A stretch of 11,820 bases of DNA from Lachnospiraceae bacterium (GCA_014804185.1 JAAVAG010000125.1:1-11820), one strand, 5' to 3'. Shown: positions 4,946 to 11,820, counted from the stretch's first letter. Numbers and translations are program-made. The notes: generated by a model from the letters alone, not told the origin.

Positions 4946-6001
4946 ATGAGAAGAAACGGTTTTCACAATAATCTGAAAAAAGAACGAATCATTATGACCG
5001 CGTCCGCGGTTTTTGTGCTGGCGGCGCTGACCATGACTGGAATTTATGTAAAACAGAGCAGCCGCAGCGCCGGTGACGACGGATATACCATCGACTTCAG
5101 CGCGCTGGAAGATGCGGTGGACGGTGCAAGGAAAGATCTGGAGGGCAGTATGGCAGACAGCAGTGCTTTAGGCCGGGATCAGATAAACATGGATGACGAT
5201 CTGGATTATTTTCCTCCGCTGACGGAGGCGGATTCCGATGAGATCAAAATTCCGGGTCTGACTTCCGAAGAAACCGGGAGCGACAAAAACAAGACGGGAA
5301 CGGGAGGTTCCGGATCGGGCAGCTCGGGGAACACCGGAGGCACCAAAAAAACAGAGACACCGTCCGGACAGGATGCTGCCTCTCAGAATACAGAGCAGGA
5401 AACGCTGAAGCAGCAGACGCTGGCGGATGAGGCCGCCATGGCAGCGGACGCCGCAAACGAGCAGGGAAATATGGAAGGAAATGTCGAGACGCTCATGGAT
5501 GAGGCGAATGCGAATGCAGAGGCCAACCTGGAGGGCATATTGGAGGGCGATTCGGGAAATGCTCTGCAGGGAGAGGTTGTCAGCAGTTTTGGCGCGGGGG
5601 ACAGTCTGGTCTGGCCTGTAAACGGCAATGTGCTTATCACCTATAATACGGACAGGACGGTCTATTTTGCCACATTGAAGGCTTATAAATATAATCCCGG
5701 CATCGTGATGTCGGCCGCAGAAGGAGATGTCATCACGGCCGCAGCATCCGGCGTGGTAAAGGAAGTGTTCTACAATGAGGAGATCGGCAATGCCGTGCGG
5801 ATAGATATCGGCAGAGGTTACGAGGCGGTCTATGGACAGCTGAAAGACATTCAGGTATCTGCCGGAAGCGTGGTGGATGTGGGAACGGTTTTGGGCTATA
5901 TAGCCGCGCCCACCAAATATTACAGAGTGGAGGGGTGCAACGCGTATTTCGCATTGGAAAAAGACGGACAGCCTGTGGACCCTCTGGGGCAGCTTCAATA
6001 A
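4946..6001 (+). CDS. spoIIQ: SpoIIQ-like LytM/M23-domain protein, catalytically degenerate
   Basis: SpoIIQ is a forespore membrane protein that binds mother-cell SpoIIIAH to form the intercellular channel during engulfment. This 351-aa protein has a short cytosolic N-terminus, one membrane helix (about 15-35), a long acidic and Gly/Ser/Ala-rich linker (about 50-215) and a C-terminal LytM-like domain (about 218-349; SLVWPVNGNV, AAEGDVITAAASGVV, GNAVRIDIGRGYEAVYGQL, YFALEKDGQPVDP). The zinc ligands of active M23 peptidases are missing: the first His/Asp positions read YKYNPGIVM, the HxH His positions fall in YGQL and AYFAL. It should be structural, not hydrolytic, as in B. subtilis SpoIIQ. ATG 4946 is chosen because GGGAG lies 5 nt upstream; the ATG at 4934 has none. 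It follows spoIID and precedes an amidohydrolase by 14 bp. Confidence 0.85.
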   Translation: MRRNGFHNNLKKERIIMTASAVFVLAALTMTGIYVKQSSRSAGDDGYTIDFSALEDAVDGARKDLEGSMADSSALGRDQINMDDDLDYFPPLTEADSDEIKIPGLTSEETGSDKNKTGTGGSGSGSSGNTGGTKKTETPSGQDAASQNTEQETLKQQTLADEAAMAADAANEQGNMEGNVETLMDEANANAEANLEGILEGDSGNALQGEVVSSFGAGDSLVWPVNGNVLITYNTDRTVYFATLKAYKYNPGIVMSAAEGDVITAAASGVVKEVFYNEEIGNAVRIDIGRGYEAVYGQLKDIQVSAGSVVDVGTVLGYIAAPTKYYRVEGCNAYFALEKDGQPVDPLGQLQ

Positions 6002-6015
6002 GGAAAGGCGGCAAT

Positions 6016-7257
6016 ATGTATATCGTGAACGGGCATATCCTCACGATGGCGGACACTGCGGCTTCTGCAGAAAAAGGGACCGCGGCGCATACCGCCGTGT
6101 CTGCGGAGTATCAGGCGGGCAGTATCAGGATACGGGACGGGAAAATTGCGGAGATCGGAGAGATTCCGGTGTGCCCGGAGCCGTCTGAGCAGGTGCTGGA
6201 TGTGTCGGGAGCCCTGGTCATGCCGGGACTGATCGAGGCGCACTGCCATATGGGAATCACGGAGGAGAAGAAAGGTATGGAGGGGGACGACTGCAATGAG
6301 AATGTGGAGCCCCTCACTCCTTATCTGAGAGCCATCGACGCCATTGACACCATGGATGCGGCTTTTGACGACGCGGTGCGCGCAGGGATTACATCCGCCA
6401 TGATCGGACCGGGAAGTTCCAATGTAGTGGGCGGACAGTTTGCCTTTATCAAAACCAAAGGCAGAAGGATAGACGATCTGATCGTAAAGGCTCCGGCCGC
6501 CATGAAGGTGGCGTTCGGGGAAAATCCAAAAGTGAATTTTTCGGGGATTGGAAAGAGTCCCGTAACCAGGATGGCCATCGCCTCCATGCTGCGGGAGGAA
6601 TTGTTTCTGGCAAGACAGTATATGGAGAAAAAAGAAGCAGCCGAAGCAGGCGGAGAAGCGTTTGAACCGGATTTTCGGAAAGAATGCTGGATTCCGGTGC
6701 TGAAAGGTGAGATTCCGCTGAAAGCCCATGTGCACCGGGCCGACGATATTCTGACAGCGATCAGGATCGCCAGGGAGTTCGGACTGCAGATGACATTGGA
6801 TCACTGCAGCGAGGGACATCTGATCGCGGAGGAACTGGCGGCGGAGGGATTTCCTGCCATCGTCGGTCCGGATCTTGCCAGCCGGAGCAAAATCGAAGTA
6901 CAGAATATGGCGTTTAAGACAGTGGGCATATTAAACCGCGCGGGGGTGATGACGGCGGTTACGACGGACCATCCGGTCTCCCTGATCCAGTCCCTTCCGC
7001 TGTGTGTGGGACTGGCGGTAAAATCCGGGCTGCCTCTGGAGGAGGGATACAGATCCATGACGATCTATCCGGCTAAAATCTGCGGCGTAGCGGACAGAGT
7101 GGGCAGTCTGGAGGTGGGAAAAGATGCGGATATTGCCGTGTTCAGCGGCAATCCCATGGAGGTTTTTTCTTATACGCTCTATACGATGATAGATGGGAAA
7201 ATCGTATATGACAGGCAAAAAGATTATCCGGATACTTTACAAGAACCGGTTTTCTGA
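6016..7257 (+). CDS. Metal-dependent amidohydrolase (imidazolonepropionase-like)
   Basis: This 413-aa protein belongs to the amidohydrolase superfamily, whose TIM-barrel metal sites hydrolyse C-N bonds in cyclic amides and related compounds. The small N-terminal beta domain (1-65) has an insertion near 12-32. The metal site begins at PGLIEAHCHMG (70-80; His76, His78). Further likely ligands are His238/His240 (KAHVHRADD), His263/His268 (DHCSEGH) and Asp318 (TTDHP); Lys164 could be the bridging lysine. The C-terminal strand reads GSLEVGKDADIAVFSGNP (363-380). Substrate cannot be read from sequence. All expected ligands are present, so it should be active. ATG 6016 is chosen because AAAGG lies 7 nt upstream and MYIVNGHI is the family start. 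The gap of 14 bp to spoIIQ suggests co-transcription, which would place it in the forespore. Confidence 0.85.
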   Translation: MYIVNGHILTMADTAASAEKGTAAHTAVSAEYQAGSIRIRDGKIAEIGEIPVCPEPSEQVLDVSGALVMPGLIEAHCHMGITEEKKGMEGDDCNENVEPLTPYLRAIDAIDTMDAAFDDAVRAGITSAMIGPGSSNVVGGQFAFIKTKGRRIDDLIVKAPAAMKVAFGENPKVNFSGIGKSPVTRMAIASMLREELFLARQYMEKKEAAEAGGEAFEPDFRKECWIPVLKGEIPLKAHVHRADDILTAIRIAREFGLQMTLDHCSEGHLIAEELAAEGFPAIVGPDLASRSKIEVQNMAFKTVGILNRAGVMTAVTTDHPVSLIQSLPLCVGLAVKSGLPLEEGYRSMTIYPAKICGVADRVGSLEVGKDADIAVFSGNPMEVFSYTLYTMIDGKIVYDRQKDYPDTLQEPVF

Positions 7258-7264
7258 ATATACT
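7236..7264 (+). promoter_or_regulatory. Sigma-A promoter of ddl-murF
   Basis: TTTACA (7236-7241), 17 nt, TATACT (7259-7264). It begins inside the last codons of the amidohydrolase and predicts a start near 7271. A short CCGCC/GGCGG stem (7282-7294) lies in the leader. This gives the cell-wall genes a vegetative promoter independent of the sporulation genes upstream. Confidence 0.7.
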
Positions 7265-7331
7265 AATCTCAAAGAACGCAGCCGCCTGGGGCGGATTTTG
7301 GCGATAAATTGTGAGAGGTATAAGCGGCGGT

Positions 7332-8423
7332 ATGAAAATAGTGGTTTTGGCAGGAGGTATCAGTACGGAGAGGGACGTATCCCTGTCCACCGGGCGGATG
7401 ATTTATCAGGCGCTGAAAAAAAACAGGCATCAGGCGGTTTTGCTGGATGCCTTTTTTGGGTATGACGGAGAGGATCCGGAAAATGTCTTTGATCTGGACA
7501 GAGACTGGGCGGCGCAGGTGGAGGATGTCAGGGAGGTAAGTCCGGATCCGGAGCAGATCAGGGCCATGCGCCCCGGCGGGGGAAAAGCATATTTCGGGCC
7601 GAATGTGATCAGAATCTGCCAGGAGGCGGATATCGTGTTTATGGCGCTGCACGGCGGAGACGGAGAAAACGGCAGAATACAGGCGTGTTTTGATCTGATG
7701 GGCATTACATATACCGGTACGGATTATGTAAGCTGTGCCCTTGCTATGGATAAGGGGATTACAAAGGAACTGCTCCGAGCAAACAACATAGCGGTTCCGG
7801 AGGGAAAAAGAGTGAAAAAAGGGGAAACCGCGGATACAGAGACGGAGTTTCCCTGCATGGTCAAGGCCGGATGCGGAGGTTCCAGCGTGGGCGTTTCCCT
7901 GGTCCGGGACCGCAGCGCGTATGAAAGGGCGCTGGAGGAGGGCCTGCGGTATGATGATGAAGTGATTGTGGAACGGTATATCAAAGGCCGGGAATTCTCC
8001 GTGGCGGTAATCGGCGGAAGGGCCCTGCCGGTGATAGAGATCGCGCCCAGGGAAGGGTTTTATGACTATAAAAATAAATATCAGGCGGGAAACACTGTGG
8101 AAACCTGCCCGGCTCTGCTCCCTGAGGATAAGTTTCTGGAGATTCAGCGGACAGCCGAGAAGGTGTTTCGGGTGCTGCGCATGAAAAGCTACGCGCGGGT
8201 GGATTTTATCATGGAGGCGGAGACGGAAAAGATATACTGTCTGGAGGCGAACACACTGCCTGGCATGACGCCGGCCTCTCTGCTGCCCCAGGAGGCCAGG
8301 GCGGTGGGAATGAGTTTTGAACAGCTGTGCGAGAAAATTATAGAGCTTTCGCTGGCAGGCAGCGGGGAGGACAGACAGGAAAGAAAGGGTGGGGATTCTT
8401 ATGAAAAACATGACATTGGATAA
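7332..8423 (+). CDS. ddl: D-alanine-D-alanine ligase
   Basis: Ddl joins two D-Ala with ATP in the cytosol; MurF uses the dipeptide. This 363-aa protein is of usual length and has the ATP-grasp layout. Landmarks are LAGGISTERDVSLSTG (6-21, Glu13), ALHGGDGENGRIQ (105-117), VKAGCGGSSVGVS (177-189, Lys178 and the Gly-rich loop), EIAPREGFYDYKNKY (236-250, omega loop with Tyr), ARVDF (288-292) and LEANTLPGMTPASLLPQ (304-320, metal-binding Glu305 and Asn307). The YDYKNKY loop is typical of D-Ala:D-Ala ligases, not of VanA-type D-Lac enzymes. ATG 7332 is chosen because MKIVVLAGG is the conserved start; a GTG at 7311 would add seven residues. Neither has a strong ribosome site. The 3' end overlaps murF by 23 nt. 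Confidence 0.92.
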   Translation: MKIVVLAGGISTERDVSLSTGRMIYQALKKNRHQAVLLDAFFGYDGEDPENVFDLDRDWAAQVEDVREVSPDPEQIRAMRPGGGKAYFGPNVIRICQEADIVFMALHGGDGENGRIQACFDLMGITYTGTDYVSCALAMDKGITKELLRANNIAVPEGKRVKKGETADTETEFPCMVKAGCGGSSVGVSLVRDRSAYERALEEGLRYDDEVIVERYIKGREFSVAVIGGRALPVIEIAPREGFYDYKNKYQAGNTVETCPALLPEDKFLEIQRTAEKVFRVLRMKSYARVDFIMEAETEKIYCLEANTLPGMTPASLLPQEARAVGMSFEQLCEKIIELSLAGSGEDRQERKGGDSYEKHDIG

Positions 8424-9873
8424 GATTGCGCAGGTAAGCAATGGAAAGCTTTTCTATGGCAAACTCGTTCCGGCGGCAAAGGAGACGGATGGAAACCGGG
8501 AGGTATCCTGTGTGGTGATGGATTCCCGCAAAATCGTACCGGACGGACTTTTTATCGCCAATGTGGGGGCAAAGGCAGACGGGCATAAGTTTATCGGCCA
8601 GGTATTTGAGAGCGGAGCGCTCTGCGTTGTCTGCGAGAAGACGCCGGAGCAGGTGGAGAGTGAGCACGGCATTCCGGTAGAGAAGTGGGGGGCGTATATT
8701 CTGGTGGAGAACTCTCTGCAGGCGCTGAAAGATATTGCGGAGTACTACCGGGAACAGTTTGAAATTCCGGTGGTGGGAATAACCGGGAGTGTGGGAAAGA
8801 CCAGCACCAAGGAATTTATAGCTGGCGTGCTGTCGCAGAAACTGCGTGTGCTAAAGACGGAGGGGAATTTCAACAATGAAGTGGGCGTGCCGCTGACACT
8901 GCTGCGCCTGCGGGAGGAGCACGAAGCCGCCGTAGTGGAGATGGGAATCAGCGATTTTGGCGAGATGCACCGCCTGAGCAAAATGGTAAAACCTGACATA
9001 TGTGTCATGACAAATATCGGCCAGAGCCATCTGGATCACCTGAAATCAAGAGCGGGCATTCTGAAAGCCAAGACGGAGATTTTTGATTATATGTCAGAGG
9101 ATGGCTTTGTGTGTGTGAACGGTGACGATGACATGCTGGCATCCCTGACCGAAGTAAAAGGAAAACGTGTGCTGCGTTTCGGGCTGACGCCGGATGGGAT
9201 TTCTGACAGAGAAGTCAGTGGAAAGTCTGGGGGATCCTGCGGGTATCACAATGATGTGTATGCGGACGAAGTGGAGAGCAGAGGGCTGTTCGGAAGCAGC
9301 GCCGTGATGTATATGGACGGTGAGAGCATACCGGTGGAGATTCCGCTGCCCGGACAACATATGGTCATAAACGCCATGGCGGCGGCGCTGGTGGCACGGC
9401 TTCTGGGGCTGACTGCAGGGCAGATCGCGGAAGGAATAGCAGGTGTGGAGGCCGTGGGCGGCAGGAGCCGTATTATGCGGTTGGAAAAGCTGACGCTGAT
9501 CGACGACTGTTATAACGCCAATCCCGTATCCATGCGCTCCGCCATCGACCTGCTGGAGACGGCGCCGGATCGGAAAGTGGCCATTCTGGGGGATATGCTG
9601 GGACTGGGGGAAAATGCGGAATGTCTGCACGCGGAAGTGGGCAGATATGCGGTGGAAAAAGGGACGGATCTGCTTTTGTGCGTGGGAGAAAACGCGGTAA
9701 AAATGTATGACAGCGCCCTGGAAAACTATGACGGCAGCCAGGATATCCGCTATTTTGCCACCCTGGAGGAACTTCTGGAGGATCTGCCCGGACTGCTCCT
9801 GGAGGGGGACACGGTGCTGGTCAAGGCGTCCCATGATATGGAATTTCACAGAATCGTGGAATTTTTAAAATAG
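8401..9873 (+). CDS. murF: UDP-MurNAc-tripeptide:D-Ala-D-Ala ligase
   Basis: MurF adds the D-Ala-D-Ala dipeptide to UDP-MurNAc-tripeptide, the last cytosolic step of peptidoglycan precursor synthesis. This 490-aa protein has the three Mur ligase domains: UDP-binding (about 1-115), ATPase (about 120-340) with P-loop GITGSVGKTS (127-136), TEGNFNNEVGVPLTL (153-167), VVEMGIS (178-184) and TNIGQSHLDHL (204-214), and the C-terminal domain (about 345-490) with DDCYNANPVSM (368-378) and KASHDM (475-480). ATG 8401 is chosen because GGTGGGG ends 6 nt upstream; a GTG at 8389 would add four residues. The start lies inside the ddl tail, so translation is probably coupled and product ratio fixed. Its last 28 nt overlap the 3' end of the convergent acyltransferase gene. 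Confidence 0.95.
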   Translation: MKNMTLDKIAQVSNGKLFYGKLVPAAKETDGNREVSCVVMDSRKIVPDGLFIANVGAKADGHKFIGQVFESGALCVVCEKTPEQVESEHGIPVEKWGAYILVENSLQALKDIAEYYREQFEIPVVGITGSVGKTSTKEFIAGVLSQKLRVLKTEGNFNNEVGVPLTLLRLREEHEAAVVEMGISDFGEMHRLSKMVKPDICVMTNIGQSHLDHLKSRAGILKAKTEIFDYMSEDGFVCVNGDDDMLASLTEVKGKRVLRFGLTPDGISDREVSGKSGGSCGYHNDVYADEVESRGLFGSSAVMYMDGESIPVEIPLPGQHMVINAMAAALVARLLGLTAGQIAEGIAGVEAVGGRSRIMRLEKLTLIDDCYNANPVSMRSAIDLLETAPDRKVAILGDMLGLGENAECLHAEVGRYAVEKGTDLLLCVGENAVKMYDSALENYDGSQDIRYFATLEELLEDLPGLLLEGDTVLVKASHDMEFHRIVEFLK

Positions 9874-10580
9874 GTCTCCTCAATAATCTTCTGTACTTTG
9901 GCGCCGACAAATTTCTTTTCTTCCTTTGGCAGATCCCTGATGTATATGGGCTTACCGTATTCGATCACAACTTTTGCACGGCGGATTTTGGGAAAATGTT
10001 CTTCAAAAACCGCGGCGGAGTTGTTGATCGTCATGGGTATGACAGGGATGTCGGCTTTTTCCGCAATTTTGAAGCTGCCCTCGTGAAAAGGCAGAAAGGT
10101 GTCGGGGACGCGGTTTCTGGTCCCCTCGGGGAAAATACAGATGGAAATACCGGACTTGGCTTTTTCCACGCCGAGCAGGATGGTCTTGAGTCCCTCCTTG
10201 ATATTGTCGCGGTCCAGAAAAAGACAATGCAGATTTTTCATCCATATGGACAGCAGAGGTACTTTTTCCATTTCCTTTTTGGCCACATACCCGGTGGGGC
10301 GGGGGACGCGCACATATGTCAGTACAATATCAAAAAAGCTTCTGTGATTTCCCACATACAGCACGGCGGTGTCCGTGGGGATATTTTCTTCCCCCAAGGC
10401 GGTTACTTTTACGCCGGCCAGAAAGATCACGCAGCGGAACGCCCAATTTACGATGGCCAGGCTGCTGCGGTTTTTCAGATCCATATTGAATTTTCCGATG
10501 ATCCACTCTGCAAGCATAAGCGGTGTGGAGAGGATCAGGAATAAGACGACAAATGTTGCTACAACAATAAAACGTATCAT
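9846..10580 (-). CDS. plsC: 1-acyl-sn-glycerol-3-phosphate acyltransferase (PlsC family)
   Basis: PlsC enzymes acylate lysophosphatidic acid to phosphatidic acid at the membrane. This 244-aa protein starts with a membrane helix (about 3-25), has a second hydrophobic stretch (about 41-62) and carries the family motifs in order: VGNHRSFFD (76-84; NHx4D with His79 and Asp84), FLDRDN (121-126), FPEGTR (150-155) and VIPMTI (180-185). All catalytic residues are present and length is normal. GGAGG lies 5 nt before the ATG at 10580. A sigma-A promoter sits directly upstream. The acyl acceptor could be another lysophospholipid, since the family is broad; the gene symbol is by family motif. Confidence 0.88.
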   Translation of the reverse strand: MIRFIVVATFVVLFLILSTPLMLAEWIIGKFNMDLKNRSSLAIVNWAFRCVIFLAGVKVTALGEENIPTDTAVLYVGNHRSFFDIVLTYVRVPRPTGYVAKKEMEKVPLLSIWMKNLHCLFLDRDNIKEGLKTILLGVEKAKSGISICIFPEGTRNRVPDTFLPFHEGSFKIAEKADIPVIPMTINNSAAVFEEHFPKIRRAKVVIEYGKPIYIRDLPKEEKKFVGAKVQKIIEETYFKNSTIL

Positions 10581-10603
10581 GGCGGCCTCCGATCTGTAAG
10601 ATG

Positions 10604-10632
10604 ATTATACCATGTGCGCAGCAGTTGGTAAA
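10604..10632 (-). promoter_or_regulatory. Sigma-A promoter of the acyltransferase gene
   Basis: On the minus strand TTTACC (10632-10627), 17 nt, TATAAT (10609-10604). The -10 is perfect. It lies in the 60-bp gap after the XRE regulator stop, so the acyltransferase need not depend on the regulator's promoter. Confidence 0.75.
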
Positions 10633-10640
10633 GATGGAGA

Positions 10641-10928
10641 TTAATCGCCGGTTCCCAATATATCATTGATTACGGCAGTCACATGAGCTAACTGCGAATC
10701 TGTCAATCCTGTGATTTCTATATATTTTCGCTGTTCCTGTCCAAGCATGACATCAGTTGATACGGAAAAAAAAACTGACAAACGAATGAGCATGTCAATG
10801 GACGGCTGAATATTATTATTTTCCCAATTAGAAACACTTTGCTTTGTCACGCCAAGCGCCTTTGCTAAATCTACCTGCGATAAATTTTTGGCCAATCGCA
10901 GTCGTTTGATATTTTCATTTAATGTCAT
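10641..10928 (-). CDS. Small XRE-family transcriptional regulator
   Basis: This 95-aa protein has a Cro/C1-type helix-turn-helix at about residues 5-60 (NIKRLRLAKNLSQVDLAKALGVTKQSVSNWENNNIQPSIDMLIRLSVFF region), followed by STDVMLG, a usual ending of this domain, and a short C-terminal helix (LTDSQLAHVTAVINDIL, 75-91) that may dimerise. ATG 10928 is chosen because AAAGGAG lies 5 nt upstream; a longer frame to 10991 adds 21 residues with no ribosome site. The gene is divergent from the four-repeat membrane protein, and the shared AT-rich region holds palindromes, so autoregulation and control of the neighbour are likely. Codon usage looks more AT-rich than in the surrounding metabolic genes, which could mean a different history. 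Confidence 0.85.
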   Translation of the reverse strand: MTLNENIKRLRLAKNLSQVDLAKALGVTKQSVSNWENNNIQPSIDMLIRLSVFFSVSTDVMLGQEQRKYIEITGLTDSQLAHVTAVINDILGTGD

Positions 10929-11060
10929 GAGAACTCCTTTATACATAAAGTCAAATATTAATATACAATTATATAAAAATGATTGACGCAATAAAAATAC
11001 TATAGTATATTAATTATTGTCCGCAGGTTTTGAAAAAGTAAACTGACAGAGGAGGAAACA
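10929..11060. promoter_or_regulatory. Divergent AT-rich control region with palindromes
   Basis: A plus-strand promoter is visible: TTGACG (10983-10988), 17 nt, TATATT (11006-11011). Its spacer and -10 overlap the 12-bp perfect palindrome ATACTATAGTAT (10997-11008). A 9-bp inverted repeat, TTAATATAC (10958-10966) and GTATATTAA (11005-11013), brackets the region. On the minus strand TATAAT (10973-10968) could be the -10 for the regulator, though its -35 is weak. The arrangement suits an XRE dimer blocking both promoters. Confidence 0.6.
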
Positions 11061-11111
11061 ATGGTTAAGAAAGCATGTCTGCCTCATTACTCTCAAAACT
11101 GCGAAAAATAA
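11061..11111 (+). CDS. Possible 16-residue leader peptide
   Basis: ATG at 11061 follows a strong Shine-Dalgarno (GAGGAGG, 11050-11056) and reads MVKKACLPHYSQNCEK before TAA at 11109-11111. It is 32 bp before the membrane protein gene, which itself has only a weak ribosome site. It may be a coupling or leader ORF, or the remnant of an earlier start region. The two Cys and basic N-terminus are the only notable features. No family is recognised. Confidence 0.4.
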   Translation: MVKKACLPHYSQNCEK

Positions 11112-11143
11112 ACAGCGGTTCAATAAAAGAAAGATGAAATGAT

Positions 11144-11820
11144 ATGGCAAAACAAAATGATACGCCGTCAAACACAGCCTCGTATTTTGACGGAACCACT
11201 ATACAGCTGATTGGCTGGCGGATACTGTGTATCCTGCTGACCGGAATTACATTGGGACTGGCTTATCCATGGGCAAATTGTATGCTGACGCGCTGGGAGA
11301 TCAACCACACAGTAATCAATGGACGGCGGCTTCGATTTACCGGGCGTGGGCATCAGTTCTTTGGCAGATATCTGCTCTGGCTGCTTCTGACTGTGGTTAC
11401 CTTTGGTATTTACGGTTTTTGGTTCGGTCTTGGAGTGACAAAATGGAAAGTAAAGCATACGGTTTATGAGGATGACGAGAGCGGAATAGAGAGCCGTTTT
11501 ACCGGGAGTGTAGGGGGCTGGCTCGGTCAGCACCTTCTTTCCGCACTGATTATTGTTGTTACATTGGGCCTTGGCAAAGCGGCCGCAGAACGGCGTATTT
11601 TGAGTTGGAAAGCAGAGCACACCGAGATCGGCGGCAGTCCGCTTGTCTTTTCTGGAACCGGAGGTCAGCTGTTTGTAAAGTACTTGCTTCTCTGGATTTT
11701 AACTCCTCTCACGCTGGGAATTTACGCGCTGCTTTTTCCTGTTAAACTATTGCGGTGGAAATATTCGTGCACAGAGGCATCTTGCCGATCGCCGTTACCA
11801 AAACAATCGGATGAAACCGG
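11144..11820 (+). CDS. DUF898/YjgN-like membrane protein with four internal repeats (partial)
   Basis: The frame is open from ATG 11144 to the right edge, giving 225 codons. The protein contains four copies of a unit that begins FxG, has a hydrophobic stretch with T-L/F-G-L/I, and ends W-K/E-x-x-H/C-T. The FxG positions are 15, 65, 119 and 169; the TLG/TFG positions 36, 86, 140 and 190; the HT/CT positions 55, 105, 159 and 209. Within every unit the offsets are identical (21 and 40 residues). This pattern, with YFDG, YPWANCML and INHTVINGRRLRFTG, matches my memory of the DUF898 (YjgN) family, whose function is unknown. The ribosome site is weak, so translation may depend on the short upstream ORF. 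It is divergent from the XRE regulator and likely controlled by it. Confidence 0.75.
   Translation, partial: MAKQNDTPSNTASYFDGTTIQLIGWRILCILLTGITLGLAYPWANCMLTRWEINHTVINGRRLRFTGRGHQFFGRYLLWLLLTVVTFGIYGFWFGLGVTKWKVKHTVYEDDESGIESRFTGSVGGWLGQHLLSALIIVVTLGLGKAAAERRILSWKAEHTEIGGSPLVFSGTGGQLFVKYLLLWILTPLTLGIYALLFPVKLLRWKYSCTEASCRSPLPKQSDET

Noticed and set aside
7282..7299. CCGCC-TGG-GGCGG followed by ATTTT as a terminator before ddl
   Set aside because: The stem is 5 bp and the T-run four; it is too weak to call, and it lies downstream of the ddl promoter.
7269..8441. 390-codon minus-strand frame opposite ddl
   Set aside because: It is a shadow of ddl, whose ATP-grasp motifs are complete; the antisense product has no domain.
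11168..11620. Minus-strand and alternate plus-strand frames in the last 650 bp
   Set aside because: The open frame from 11144 shows four regular repeats and explains the region.
1..11820. CRISPR arrays, insertion sequences, phage genes, tRNA or rRNA
   Set aside because: None was seen on either strand; the only tandem array is the 20-nt repeat at 1471-1530, which has no spacers.

Overview
The window looks like a chromosomal stretch of a spore-forming, probably motile member of the Clostridia, most likely Lachnospiraceae. The evidence is a spoIID-spoIIQ pair, GHKL/LytTR signalling genes, strong AGGAGG-type ribosome sites and a near-perfect flagellar sigma-28 promoter. Family placement is inferred from protein character; no rRNA or tRNA gene is present. 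Most of the window is moderately GC-rich. The stretch from about 10640 to 11140 is visibly AT-rich.

Layout. (a) 1-2440, minus strand: a LytTR response regulator, a soluble GHKL histidine kinase, a terminator, then the 5' part of an ABC exporter that runs off the left edge through a 17-nt homopolymer. The regulator gene has a good sigma-A promoter. (b) 2384-3844, plus strand: a palindrome, a textbook sigma-28 (SigD/FliA) promoter, a long structured leader and a 379-aa protein with three Ca-binding loops and no signal peptide. (c) 3975-7257: a terminator, then spoIID (candidate sigma-E -10), spoIIQ (candidate sigma-F promoter) and a metal-dependent amidohydrolase 14 bp behind spoIIQ. (d) 7236-9873: a vegetative sigma-A promoter inside the amidohydrolase tail, then ddl and murF overlapping by 23 nt. 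(e) 9846-10928, minus strand: a PlsC-type acyltransferase whose 3' end overlaps murF, and a small XRE regulator. (f) 10929-11820: a divergent AT-rich control region with palindromes, a possible 16-codon ORF, and a membrane protein built from four regularly spaced repeats (DUF898/YjgN-like) that runs off the right edge.

How they fit. The two-component system probably controls the ABC exporter behind it. The spoIID/spoIIQ pair is the engulfment machinery; both proteins lack the classical catalytic residues at the positions I can align. ddl and murF make and attach D-Ala-D-Ala in peptidoglycan precursors. The XRE regulator probably controls itself and the divergent membrane protein.

The least explained items are the sigma-28-driven Ca-binding protein, the amidohydrolase in a forespore-type transcription unit, the tandem 20-nt repeats between regulator and kinase, and the XRE/four-repeat membrane protein pair. 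No CRISPR array, insertion sequence or phage gene was seen.
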